Below, piece after piece: positions 12,667-20,480 of a stretch of DNA of 43,703 nt (positions are counted from its first letter, which is position 1; the number at the start of each line of letters is the position of its first letter). Below the pieces are notes generated by a model that had not been told where the DNA came from, ran no database searches, and saw nothing but the letters and a program-made list of their open reading frames with translations. The stretch lies in contig CAMYZO010000019.1 in the NCBI GenBank assembly GCA_947303855.1, forward strand, positions 1 to 43,703. The letters are read 5' to 3'. Made by a program: the position numbers and the translations under genes. Source of the DNA: an uncultured Prevotellaceae bacterium (GTDB lineage Bacteria; Bacteroidota; Bacteroidia; Bacteroidales; Bacteroidaceae).

Positions 12667-13860
12667 TTGGAACAGTCAGTCGTCATTACCGGTGCCGGCA
12701 TCGTCTCGGCCATCGGCATCGGAAAAGCAGCCACGCTTGAGGCTCTGCGTGCCCGGCGCACGGGCATAGCCCCCGTCCGCTATCTGCATACCGCGCATAC
12801 GGAGTTTCCCGTGGGCGAGGTGAAACTGTCCGACGAGCAGTTGAAGCAGCACCTCGGCATCACCCGCGAGCCTACCGTCCGCACAGCCCTGCTGGGCATG
12901 GTAGCCGCCGACGAGGCCCTCTCTGAGGCCCTCCTCACCGGCTGCCGTCCCCCGTCGTCCGTCATCTTCGTCAACGGCACCACCGTTGGCGGCATGGACA
13001 AGACCGAGCAGTACTTCCCCGACTATCTGGCCGGCGACAGCCGCAACGACTATATCGCCACCCACGACTGCGGTGCCACCACCAATCTCATAGCCCGTCG
13101 CTATGGCCCATTGTTCAGTATGTGTACCAGCGTCTCCACCGCCTGCTCCTCGGCAGCCAACGCCATCGTCACCGGTGCCAACCTCATCCGCAGCGGTCAG
13201 GCACAGATAGCCGTCGTCGGCGGTGCCGAGTGCATCACCCGGTTCCATCTTGGCGGTTTCAACGCCCTGATGATTCTCGACCATGAGCAGTGCCGTCCCT
13301 TCGACGCCACGCGTGCCGGACTGAACCTCGGCGAGGGTGCTGCCTATCTGGTCATCGAGACCCTTGACTCCGCTCTCAGTCGCGGCGCCACCGTCCTGGC
13401 CCGTCTCAGCGGCTACGGCAATGCCTGCGACGCCTTCCACCAGACGGCCTCCAGCGATGCTGGCGACGGTGCCTTCCTGGCCATGCAGAAAGCCCTGGCC
13501 ATGGCTCGTCTGCAGCCCGCCGACATCAGTTATGTCAACGCCCACGGCACCGGCACCCCCAACAACGACCTCAGCGAGAGCCGTGCCCTGCAGCGTCTCT
13601 TTGGCAGTCAGCTGCCCCCCGTCTCGTCAACGAAGGGCATGACCGGCCATACCACCAGTGCCTCCGGTGCCGTCGAGGCGGTCATCAGCCTGCTGGCCCT
13701 GCGCCACCAGCTGCTGCCCGTCAACGTCGGGTGGAGCCAGCCCATGGCCGACGGCATCGCCCCCGTCATGAACCCCACGCCTACGCGCCCTCTGGAGCAT
13801 GTCATGTGCAACTCCTTCGGCTTCGGCGGCAACGATACCAGCCTAATCCTCTCACGATGA
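12667..13860 (+). CDS. Beta-ketoacyl-ACP synthase, polyene cluster KS 3 (TTG start)
   Basis: 397-aa KS with Cys160 (SVSTACSSAANAI), His293 (NAHGTGTPNND) and His328 (STKGMTGHTTSASG), plus the C-terminal NSFGFGGNDTSLIL. The N-terminus SVVITGAGIVSAIG is where KS proteins normally begin, and the only start codon available is TTG at 12667, directly after the AAATCG repeat. The stop overlaps the ATG of the CLF-like gene (ATGA). This arrangement of an active KS followed by a Cys-less KS-fold partner and preceded by an ACP is the classic type II minimal PKS order (ApeO/ApeC-like). It is therefore the best candidate for the main polyene-elongating KS. Confidence 0.9.
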   Translation: MEQSVVITGAGIVSAIGIGKAATLEALRARRTGIAPVRYLHTAHTEFPVGEVKLSDEQLKQHLGITREPTVRTALLGMVAADEALSEALLTGCRPPSSVIFVNGTTVGGMDKTEQYFPDYLAGDSRNDYIATHDCGATTNLIARRYGPLFSMCTSVSTACSSAANAIVTGANLIRSGQAQIAVVGGAECITRFHLGGFNALMILDHEQCRPFDATRAGLNLGEGAAYLVIETLDSALSRGATVLARLSGYGNACDAFHQTASSDAGDGAFLAMQKALAMARLQPADISYVNAHGTGTPNNDLSESRALQRLFGSQLPPVSSTKGMTGHTTSASGAVEAVISLLALRHQLLPVNVGWSQPMADGIAPVMNPTPTRPLEHVMCNSFGFGGNDTSLILSR

Positions 13861-14798
13861 ACCACCGTCCTATCTACATCACCTCGGCCACGCAGATCTC
13901 CATGCAGCAGCCGCTGTCAGAAGCATGGCTGGCCGACGCTGTCATCAGCAACGAGTCCTACGTGCGCAGCATCGAGCCCCACTTCCGTCAGTGGCTCCCG
14001 CCCCTGGTCTCGCGGCGCATGGGGACGCTCATGAAGCGCACCCTCGTCGCCGCCCTCAAGGTCATGGCCGATGGCGGCGTCACCTCTCCCGATGCCATCA
14101 TCACCGGCACCGGCCTGGGCTGCATCGAGAACACCGAACTGCTGCTTCATCAGCTCACCGCTGGCGAGGAAGAGACGCTGAAGCCCACGTGGTTCATGCA
14201 GTCCACCCATAACACCCTCTCGTCGCTCATCGCCATCCACACCCGCTGTCATGGCTACAACACCACCTACAGCCACCGCAGCCAGTCGTTCGATGCCGCC
14301 CTGCTCGATGCCGTCACCCAGCTGCGTCTCGGCGACATCACCAATGCCCTGGTCGTTGCTGCCGACGAGATGACACCCACCACCTTCGCCATCCTCCGCC
14401 GCACGGGCATGGTAGGACAGCCAGGCCAGGTGCCCGCCACCGAGGCCACCGTGGCCATGCTCCTCACCACCGACGCCACCCGTGCCCTCTGTCAGGTGGA
14501 GAGTCTGCAGATGACGGCCATGCTCCCCGACGGCGTACCACAGCCCGACCTCCTCGTCACGGGCCATAACGGTCTTCCTGAGAACGATGCCTTCTACGAT
14601 GCCGTGGCAGCCCGTTTTCCCGGCATCCCCTGCTTCCGCTACAAGCGCCTCTTCGGCGAGGGCTTTTCATCGCCCGCCCTCGGCCTCTATGCCGCCGCCC
14701 ATCTGCTGCGTCAGGGCCGTGCCCACCGCCTCCTCTTCGTCAACCGTGGCGACGGTCCCAACCACACCTTCGTCACCCTCTGCGCCCACCATCCTTAG
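13857..14798 (+). CDS. Chain-length-factor-like KS homologue without active-site Cys
   Basis: 313 aa with the KS/thiolase fold pattern: IYITSATQIS start, AIITGTGLGCIENTELLL, PTWFMQSTHNTLSSLIAIHT, ITNALVVAADEMTP, and an end rich in the usual glycine turns. Where a KS has SSACASG this protein has TYSHRSQSFDAALLDA, with no Cys, and the His motifs (HGTxT, GHT) are absent. By analogy with chain length factors (ApeC, actinorhodin CLF) it should dimerise with KS 3 and set chain length. It overlaps KS 3 by 4 nt. At 313 aa it is shorter than an ordinary CLF (about 400), so some surface loops are missing. Confidence 0.78.
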   Translation: MNHRPIYITSATQISMQQPLSEAWLADAVISNESYVRSIEPHFRQWLPPLVSRRMGTLMKRTLVAALKVMADGGVTSPDAIITGTGLGCIENTELLLHQLTAGEEETLKPTWFMQSTHNTLSSLIAIHTRCHGYNTTYSHRSQSFDAALLDAVTQLRLGDITNALVVAADEMTPTTFAILRRTGMVGQPGQVPATEATVAMLLTTDATRALCQVESLQMTAMLPDGVPQPDLLVTGHNGLPENDAFYDAVAARFPGIPCFRYKRLFGEGFSSPALGLYAAAHLLRQGRAHRLLFVNRGDGPNHTFVTLCAHHP

Positions 14799-14810
14799 CA
14801 AACTATAAAA

Positions 14811-15161
14811 ATGCGGTTATTGCTCATATCCATCATACAGTCGCTGCTGCTCTGCGGCGGACAGGTGCTCCTGAAGTTGGCGCTGCAGCGCATGGGAGCC
14901 TTCATCTGGAGTGCCGACTTCCTGCTCCGGCAACTCACCAACTGGTGGCTGCTGCTCTGTGGCATCTGCTATGGCTGTGCCACGCTGCTGTGGCTCTATA
15001 TCATCAAGACCTTCCCCTTCTCCATGGCCTATCCCATGATTTCGCTCAGCTATGTCTTTGGTATGCTGGCGGCCATCTTCGTGTTCCATGAGCAGGTGCC
15101 CGCCGTGCGCTGGCTGGGTGTGCTGTTCATCATGGCCGGCTGCGTGCTCATAGCAAAGTGA
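14811..15161 (+). CDS. Small four-helix membrane protein, SMR/ArnE-like (DMT superfamily)
   Basis: 116 aa with four hydrophobic helices: MRLLLISIIQSLLLCGGQVL, WWLLLCGICYGCATLLWLYI, FSMAYPMISLSYVFGMLAAI, and WLGVLFIMAGCVLIA at the end. The pattern FSMAYPMISLSYVFGMLAAI with a following EQVPAVRWLGVLFIMAG matches the small multidrug resistance/EmrE fold and especially the ArnE/ArnF flippase type. It closes the first half of the cluster, 12 nt after the CLF-like gene. Flipping a lipid-linked sugar or polyene intermediate across the inner membrane is a plausible role next to the glycosyltransferase at 16705; this is inference. A 95-bp gap with a promoter follows. Confidence 0.78.
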   Translation: MRLLLISIIQSLLLCGGQVLLKLALQRMGAFIWSADFLLRQLTNWWLLLCGICYGCATLLWLYIIKTFPFSMAYPMISLSYVFGMLAAIFVFHEQVPAVRWLGVLFIMAGCVLIAK

Positions 15162-15238
15162 AGCCCTGTCGTGACGGCCGTGACGGTGCCGTGAAGCATA
15201 AAAACGGTTAATCATTTCGCTGTTTGACAAAAAAATAG

Positions 15239-15246
15239 TAATTTTG
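15239..15246 (+). promoter_or_regulatory. -7 box TAATTTTG of the second polyene operon
   Basis: TAATTTTGCAGC matches TAnnTTTG and lies 10 nt before the ATG at 15257, giving a very short leader. The gap 15162-15238 otherwise holds GC-rich near-repeats of CGTGACGG (15171-15195) that might form a weak terminator for the upstream genes. Confidence 0.6.
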
Positions 15247-15256
15247 CAGCGGTAAA

Positions 15257-15919
15257 ATGATGACAAAGCAGTTGAAGACAAGGATTTTTCTGTGGGGCAT
15301 GGCCTTATGGATGACTTTCACCGCACAGGCCCAGACCCTCAGGCAGGCAGATGCCCGCCAGCAGCAGGACATGGTAGCGCGCATCAGCCGCTCGGCTGCT
15401 GCCATCAGGACACTGACGTGCCACTTCACGCAGGTGAAGACGCTGCAGTTCCTGAACGAGCAGATGCGGTCAGAGGGGCTTATGGCCTATCAGACCGACG
15501 GCCGCTGCCTGCGCTGGGAGTACCAGAAGCCCTACCAGTACACCTTTATCCTGAACGGCGACAAAGCCCAAGTGCTGTCGGCCAAGGGACGTCAGACAAT
15601 AGACATCCGTCAGAGCCGCCTCTTCCAGGGCATTGCCCGCGTCATGATGAGTTCGGTCACGGGCAGCGGTCTGGCTACGGGTGGCGACTTTACCTGTACG
15701 ATGTACACCGGTGGCGGCGACCAGTGGCAGGCTGTGCTGACACCCCGCCGCAAGGAGATGAAGAAGATGTTCAAGGACATACGCCTGCATATCAGCGCCT
15801 CAAGGCAGATGGTGACGCAGGTGGAGATGACCGAGCAGGGTGGCGACGTGACTGTCATCACCCTGAAAGACGTGAAGCTCAATGGACCAGTTGACCAGAA
15901 GATGTTTGCTGACCGTTAG
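15257..15919 (+). CDS. LolA-like periplasmic lipoprotein/lipid carrier of the polyene cluster
   Basis: 220 aa with a signal peptide (about 1-25, ending MTFTAQAQ) and a LolA-type beta-barrel domain. Typical features are the TLTCHFTQVKTLQFL start, SEGLMAYQTDGRCLRWEYQK with PYQYTFILNG (LolA's W-x-Y-x-x-P region), and repeated beta strands up to VITLKDVKLNGPVDQKMF. LolA homologues (ApeL) are standard in aryl-polyene clusters and are thought to shuttle the polyene lipid through the periplasm, paired with an MMPL exporter that is also present here. The extreme 5' end lies about 10 nt from the promoter box. Its 3' end overlaps the next gene by 38 nt. Confidence 0.85.
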   Translation: MMTKQLKTRIFLWGMALWMTFTAQAQTLRQADARQQQDMVARISRSAAAIRTLTCHFTQVKTLQFLNEQMRSEGLMAYQTDGRCLRWEYQKPYQYTFILNGDKAQVLSAKGRQTIDIRQSRLFQGIARVMMSSVTGSGLATGGDFTCTMYTGGGDQWQAVLTPRRKEMKKMFKDIRLHISASRQMVTQVEMTEQGGDVTVITLKDVKLNGPVDQKMFADR

Positions 15920-16343
15920 TCTGCTGCTGGCCGTGGCCGTGGCCCATGCCGGCGACTGGCTGCTACCCCTTGGCGGACGGCAGCAGTTCACGGTGGCCAT
16001 AGCCGCCCGTGGCACGCAGTTGACGGGACTCTGCATCGTCAGGACCGATGCCGACGGCAGCAGTCGCGGCACCGTGGTCAACGAGTTCGGCATCCATGCC
16101 CTGGACTTCACGCTGACGGCCGACCGCCAGCGGATGAGGCTGCACAACGTCATGCCCTGGATGGACCGCTGGTACATACGGCGGGTGGTGCGGCGCGATC
16201 TGCAGCGGCTCTTTGCCGCCACCGCTGCCGGCGACCTGGGGCACCGCCGCCATCTGTCCGTTGAGGCCGACGGTACGGTGGTGTTAGAGAACGAGAAGTA
16301 TAATCTGAAGTATAGTTTTAAACAGAGCGATGACACTGAATAA
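15882..16343 (+). CDS. Small secreted protein, possible ApeN/DUF3261-like
   Basis: 153 aa with an N-terminal signal peptide (MDQLTRRCLLTVSLLLAVAV AHA, cleavage near residue 23). The mature part contains VNEFGIHALDFTLTADRQRM and MPWMDRWYIRRVVRRDLQRL, then a basic stretch and two short beta strands. Aryl-polyene clusters carry a small outer-membrane-associated DUF3261 lipoprotein next to the LolA and MMPL genes; the size, position and NEFGIHALDF pattern fit that role, but no lipobox Cys follows the signal peptide, so the match is tentative. It begins 38 nt inside the LolA-like gene and ends 14 nt inside the following dehydratase gene. Confidence 0.7.
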   Translation: MDQLTRRCLLTVSLLLAVAVAHAGDWLLPLGGRQQFTVAIAARGTQLTGLCIVRTDADGSSRGTVVNEFGIHALDFTLTADRQRMRLHNVMPWMDRWYIRRVVRRDLQRLFAATAAGDLGHRRHLSVEADGTVVLENEKYNLKYSFKQSDDTE

Positions 16344-16683
16344 TGACATGTTTACCGTGGTGGGTGGCGATGCTGCCCGGGCGGCCATCAGGCTCAATGC
16401 CGGCCATCCCATCTACCGTGCCCATTTTCCCGGCAACCCTATCACCCCCGGCGTGTGCCAGGTGCAGATCATTGGCGAGCTGCTGTCTGAGAGGGTAGGG
16501 CGGCCGCTGACGCTGCAGGAGGTGGTCAACCTGAAGTTTACCGCCCCCATATCACCCGTCGACCATTCGGAGCTGACCGTCACCTTCGCCAGTATCGACG
16601 ATACGGGCGACCACTGCAAGGCCAAGGGCGAGGTGGCGGCTGCCGACGGTGTGAAGACCAAGTTTTCCATTGTCTACCATTAA
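16330..16683 (+). CDS. Hot-dog dehydratase subunit with His but without Glu (ApeI-like)
   Basis: 117-aa hot-dog protein with HPIYRAHFPGNPITPGVCQV: His32 of HFPGNP is the FabZ/FabA catalytic His. The catalytic acidic residue, expected four residues after PGV (FabZ PGVLxxE), is Gln46. The subunit at 9690 shows the reverse pattern, so together they can supply one complete His-Glu pair across a dimer interface. Aryl-polyene systems use an ApeI-ApeP heterodimer for dehydration of 3-hydroxyacyl-ACP. The gene overlaps the preceding secreted-protein gene by 14 nt. Fold is secure; the heterodimer is inferred. Confidence 0.85.
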   Translation: MTLNNDMFTVVGGDAARAAIRLNAGHPIYRAHFPGNPITPGVCQVQIIGELLSERVGRPLTLQEVVNLKFTAPISPVDHSELTVTFASIDDTGDHCKAKGEVAAADGVKTKFSIVYH

Positions 16684-16704
16684 TAGCGGGAGGACGGCGT
16701 GACG

Positions 16705-17472
16705 ATGCAGGACGTAAGACAGCTGATGGACGAGCACAAGGTGTGCGTGGTGATACCTACCTATAACAACGGGGGTACCATTGCCGACATTGTCCGTCGC
16801 ACGCAGGCCGTCGCCAGTCATGTCGTGGTCGTCGTCGACGGCAGCACCGACGATACCCGCCAGCAGCTCCTGCCGTTGGCCGGTGCTGGCATCCAGGTGG
16901 TAGACCAGCCCGAGAACCGCGGCAAGGGTCATGCCCTGCTGGCAGGTTTCAAGCACGCCATCCACCAGGGCTATGAGTACGTGCTGACCCTCGATGGCGA
17001 CGGACAGCACTTCCCCGAGGACATTCCCCCCTTTATCAGGTTGATGGCCGCCCACCCCGAGGCGCTCATCGTCGGGGCGCGTAACCTGCACGAAGAGAAC
17101 ATGCCCGGCGGCAATACCATGGCCAACCGCCTGTCAAACTTCTGGTTTGCCGTGCAGACGGGCATCCGCCTGCCCGACACGCAGACCGGCTTCCGCCTCT
17201 ACCCCCTGCGCCGCTTGTCGGGTGTCCATCTCATCACGGCGCGCTACGAGGCCGAACTCGAGCTGCTGGTGTTTGCCGCATGGGCCGGTGTCGAACTGCT
17301 GTCGGTGCCCGTGCGCGTCTATTACCCGCCGCAGGGTGAGCGTGTGACCCATTTCCGGCCCTTTGCCGACTTCATGCGCATCACGCTGCTGAACACCGCC
17401 TTCTGTCTGGTAGCCCTTTTCTACGGATGGCCGAAGGCCCTGCTGAGGAAGTTGAGGAGGGTGCGATGGTAA
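16705..17472 (+). CDS. Family 2 glycosyltransferase (dolichyl-phosphate-sugar synthase-like)
   Basis: 255-aa GT-A enzyme with VCVVIPTYNNGGTIADIV, VVDGSTDDT, ENRGKGHALLAGF (typical of DPM-like enzymes), LTLDGDGQHFPED (metal-binding DGDGQH) and QTGFRLYPLRRL. A C-terminal hydrophobic segment (LLNTAFCLVALFYGWPKALL) probably contacts the membrane. It likely transfers a sugar to a polyene lipid or to a polyprenyl phosphate. In Gram-negative aryl-polyene clusters a GT2 is fused to an acyltransferase (ApeJ); here it stands alone and acyltransferases are elsewhere. GTG at 16699 is an alternative start, 5 nt after GGGAGG. The end overlaps the exporter gene by 7 nt. Confidence 0.87.
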   Translation: MQDVRQLMDEHKVCVVIPTYNNGGTIADIVRRTQAVASHVVVVVDGSTDDTRQQLLPLAGAGIQVVDQPENRGKGHALLAGFKHAIHQGYEYVLTLDGDGQHFPEDIPPFIRLMAAHPEALIVGARNLHEENMPGGNTMANRLSNFWFAVQTGIRLPDTQTGFRLYPLRRLSGVHLITARYEAELELLVFAAWAGVELLSVPVRVYYPPQGERVTHFRPFADFMRITLLNTAFCLVALFYGWPKALLRKLRRVRW

Positions 17473-20400
17473 GGACGTTTGTCGCCATACACACCTTCCT
17501 GGCAGCCCGCCGGCGGTGGACGGCCACGGCACTGTTGCTGCTGGTGGCGGTCATGCTGTTGCTGGCCTGGCATGTTGACTACGAGGAAGACATTGCCCGC
17601 TTCCTGCCGCAGGGCGAGGAGCAGAGCGACTACCACCAGGCTGTCGGGCAGCTGAACAGCCAGAACCGCATCGTCATCATCTTCACCGGCGAGACCGCTG
17701 CCGTAAAGGGTGCCATGGACGCCTTTGAGCAGCATTTTGCCGATGTGGACACCGCCCGGACCGTCGGCGACGTGCAGGTGACCGTCGACGAGACGCGCCT
17801 GCTCGACATGCTGGCCTTCGTCAGCCGTCATGCCCCTTACTTCCTCACCCCCGCCGACTACGCCCGCATGGACTCCCTGCTGCAGCAGCCCGGTTTCGTG
17901 GCCGCACAGCTCACCGCCGACAAACAGCAGTTGCTGTTGCCCGGCGGCGGCATGACAGGGCCTCTGCTGGCCTACGACCCCCTCCATCTCTTTGCCCCCG
18001 TCATGGGGCGCCTGCAGCAGTTAGGACAGAACAGCCGCTTCACCGTCAGCGACGGCTATGTGTTCACCGCCGACGGCCGTCATGGTCTGGCCTTCCTCAC
18101 CTCGCCCTACGGTGTCAGCGAGTCGGCGCGTAATGCCGCCTTAGGCACCCTCATCGACCAGGCCATCGCCCTGACGGCAGCCGATTGCCCGGAGGTGGAG
18201 GTCTCGGCTGTGGGTGCCCCGCTGATAGCCGTGGGCAATGCCGCCCAGATCAAGCACGACGCCCTGCTGGCCATCGCCATTGCCGTGGTGCTCATCCTGG
18301 CCGTCCTCGTCTGGCACTACCGCCGCTGGCAAGACCTGTGGTGGATAGCGGCCTCGCTGCTCTTCGGCTGGCTCTTTGCCCTGGCCGCCCTGTCACTCGT
18401 GCGCGACAGCATCTCGCTCATCGTGTTAGGCATAGGCTCCGTCATCATCGGCATCGCCGTCAACTACCCCCTGCACTACCTCGACCATCTGCGCGAGACC
18501 GGCGACACCGCCGCCACCCTGCGCGACATGGTGCAGCCGCTGCTCATCGGCAACGTGACCACCGTCAGCGCCTTCCTCTGTCTGCTGTGGGTGGATGCCG
18601 CCGCCATGCGCGACCTGGGACTCTTCGGCTCGTTCATGCTCGTGGGCACCATCCTGTTTGTGCTGGTGGTGCTGCCGCTGTGGGCATGTCCGGGTCCCCG
18701 CCTGCCGTCGCCCGCCGCGCCGTCAGCCGGTCATGGCCGCCGTCTGCCCCGCCGGGCCACCGTGGGCGTGCTCGCGGCTGTCACTCTGGTGCTGGGCTGG
18801 TACAGTCTGCAGACATCCTTCGACAGCGACCTGCGCCACATCAACTATATGACCGACCGCCAGCGTGCCGACCTGGAGCTGCTCTCCGGCCTGCAGGAGG
18901 AGCTGCCGGCGGAGATGGCCGCCATGATTCCCGGTCCGTCCGTGCAGCAGCAGCGCCTGCAGCTGTGGGACGATTTCTGCCGCCGCCATACTGATCTGAC
19001 TGCTGCCCTGCGCCAGGAGGCACAGCTCCAGGGGTTCAAGGCCGGTGCCTTCGCGCCCTTCGAACAGCTGCTGGCCGGTGGTCTGCAGGTGCAGGCACCC
19101 CCCTTCTTTGCCCCTGTCAGCGAGTGCTTAGGCATGCAGCACCTCATCAACGCCCGCAACGTGGGGGCGCAGCTGGTAGACATCCTCCAGGCCAACTTCA
19201 ACTACGTCACCACCGTCTGCGGCTTCGTGGTGTTCTTCTTCCTCTGGCTGTCGTTTGGCAGCATCGAACTGGCCCTGCTGTCGTTCCTGCCGCTGGCTGT
19301 CAGCTGGCTGTGGATACTCGGACTCATGCATCTCGTCGGCATCCAGTTCAACATCGTCAACATCATCCTGGCCACCTTCATCTTCGGCCAGGGCGACGAC
19401 TATACCATCTTCATGACCGAGGGACTCATCTATGAGTATGCCACGGGACGCCGCCGCCTGGCTGCCTACCGCCGCAGCATCATGCTCTCGGCCGTGCTCA
19501 TGTTCATAGGCATCGGCACGCTCATCGTGGCCCGTCATCCCGCCCTGCACTCCCTGGCACAGGTCACCATCGTCGGCATGGGTACGGTGGTGCTCATGGC
19601 CTATCTGCTGCCCCCGCTGGTGTTCCGCTGGCTCGTCAGGGGCGCCCCCGTGGCAGCCACCCTGCCCGGCGATGTGTCGCGGCCGCTGCCCATCACCCTT
19701 GGGCGTGTGCTGCGCTCGCTCATGGCCATGGGGGCCTTCCTGCTGTTCATGTATCTGGTGCTGCTGCCCCTGACGTGGCTCTACTTCCATTTAGGACGCG
19801 ACAGCGAGGCCCGCCGCCTGTCCTATCACCGGCTGTTGCAGCGGCTGGCAGCCTTTGCCGTGCGCCGCGTGCCGGGCGTCGCCTTCCATCTGCAGAACAC
19901 TGTCGGCGAGACCTTCCAGCGCCCTGCCGTGGTGGTGTGCAACCATCAGTCGCACCTCGACCTGCTGTGCCTCATGATGCTCACGCCGCGCATCGTCTTC
20001 CTCACCAACGACTGGGTGTGGCACAACCCCTTCTACGGCATGGTCGTCCACCGTGCCGAATACTACCCCGTGAGCAACGGCATCGAGAACCACGTGGAGC
20101 AGCTGCGCCGTCTCTATGAGCGCGGCTACAGCATCTGCGTGTTCCCTGAGGGCACCCGCTCTGCCGACTGCAGCATCCTGCGTTTCCATCAGGGTGCCTT
20201 CTTCCTGGCCCGCCAGTTAGGGGCCGATGTCGTGCCCGTCTGCCTGCACGGTGCCGGTCATGTGCTGCCCAAGGGCGACTTCCTGCTGCGCCGCGGACGC
20301 ATCGACGTCGAGGTGGGACGGCGGCTCACGGTCGACGGTCAGCTGCTGGCCTTCACGCGGCAGATGCGCCAGTACTACCGCGAACGCTATGCCGGTATGT

Positions 20401-20480
20401 GCCGCCGCATAGAGACGACCGACTACTGGCACCCGTACGAACAATATGTCAGAACCTACAGTTGTCACTATGAAGCCTAA
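17466..20480 (+). CDS. MMPL/RND-type lipid exporter fused to a C-terminal PlsC-like acyltransferase
   Basis: About 1004 aa. The first ~750 residues are an RND/MMPL exporter: a first transmembrane helix near 17-35, a periplasmic loop, a block of helices (LAIAIAVVLILAVLVWHY, DSISLIVLGIGSVIIGIAVN, TTVSAFLCLLWVDAAAM), a second large loop and a second helix block with FGQGDDYTIFMTEGL. After another helix pair (SLMAMGAFLLFMYLVLLPLT) comes a PlsC domain of about 200 residues with NHQSHLD at 826-832, FPEGTRS near 893, and HGAGHVLPKGDFLLRRGRID. MMPL exporters (ApeM) are standard in these clusters. The fusion suggests acyl transfer coupled to export. ATG 17427 is in frame but would overlap the GT gene by 46 nt; 17466 fits better. 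Confidence 0.88.
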   Translation: MVRTFVAIHTFLAARRRWTATALLLLVAVMLLLAWHVDYEEDIARFLPQGEEQSDYHQAVGQLNSQNRIVIIFTGETAAVKGAMDAFEQHFADVDTARTVGDVQVTVDETRLLDMLAFVSRHAPYFLTPADYARMDSLLQQPGFVAAQLTADKQQLLLPGGGMTGPLLAYDPLHLFAPVMGRLQQLGQNSRFTVSDGYVFTADGRHGLAFLTSPYGVSESARNAALGTLIDQAIALTAADCPEVEVSAVGAPLIAVGNAAQIKHDALLAIAIAVVLILAVLVWHYRRWQDLWWIAASLLFGWLFALAALSLVRDSISLIVLGIGSVIIGIAVNYPLHYLDHLRETGDTAATLRDMVQPLLIGNVTTVSAFLCLLWVDAAAMRDLGLFGSFMLVGTILFVLVVLPLWACPGPRLPSPAAPSAGHGRRLPRRATVGVLAAVTLVLGWYSLQTSFDSDLRHINYMTDRQRADLELLSGLQEELPAEMAAMIPGPSVQQQRLQLWDDFCRRHTDLTAALRQEAQLQGFKAGAFAPFEQLLAGGLQVQAPPFFAPVSECLGMQHLINARNVGAQLVDILQANFNYVTTVCGFVVFFFLWLSFGSIELALLSFLPLAVSWLWILGLMHLVGIQFNIVNIILATFIFGQGDDYTIFMTEGLIYEYATGRRRLAAYRRSIMLSAVLMFIGIGTLIVARHPALHSLAQVTIVGMGTVVLMAYLLPPLVFRWLVRGAPVAATLPGDVSRPLPITLGRVLRSLMAMGAFLLFMYLVLLPLTWLYFHLGRDSEARRLSYHRLLQRLAAFAVRRVPGVAFHLQNTVGETFQRPAVVVCNHQSHLDLLCLMMLTPRIVFLTNDWVWHNPFYGMVVHRAEYYPVSNGIENHVEQLRRLYERGYSICVFPEGTRSADCSILRFHQGAFFLARQLGADVVPVCLHGAGHVLPKGDFLLRRGRIDVEVGRRLTVDGQLLAFTRQMRQYYRERYAGMCRRIETTDYWHPYEQYVRTYSCHYEA

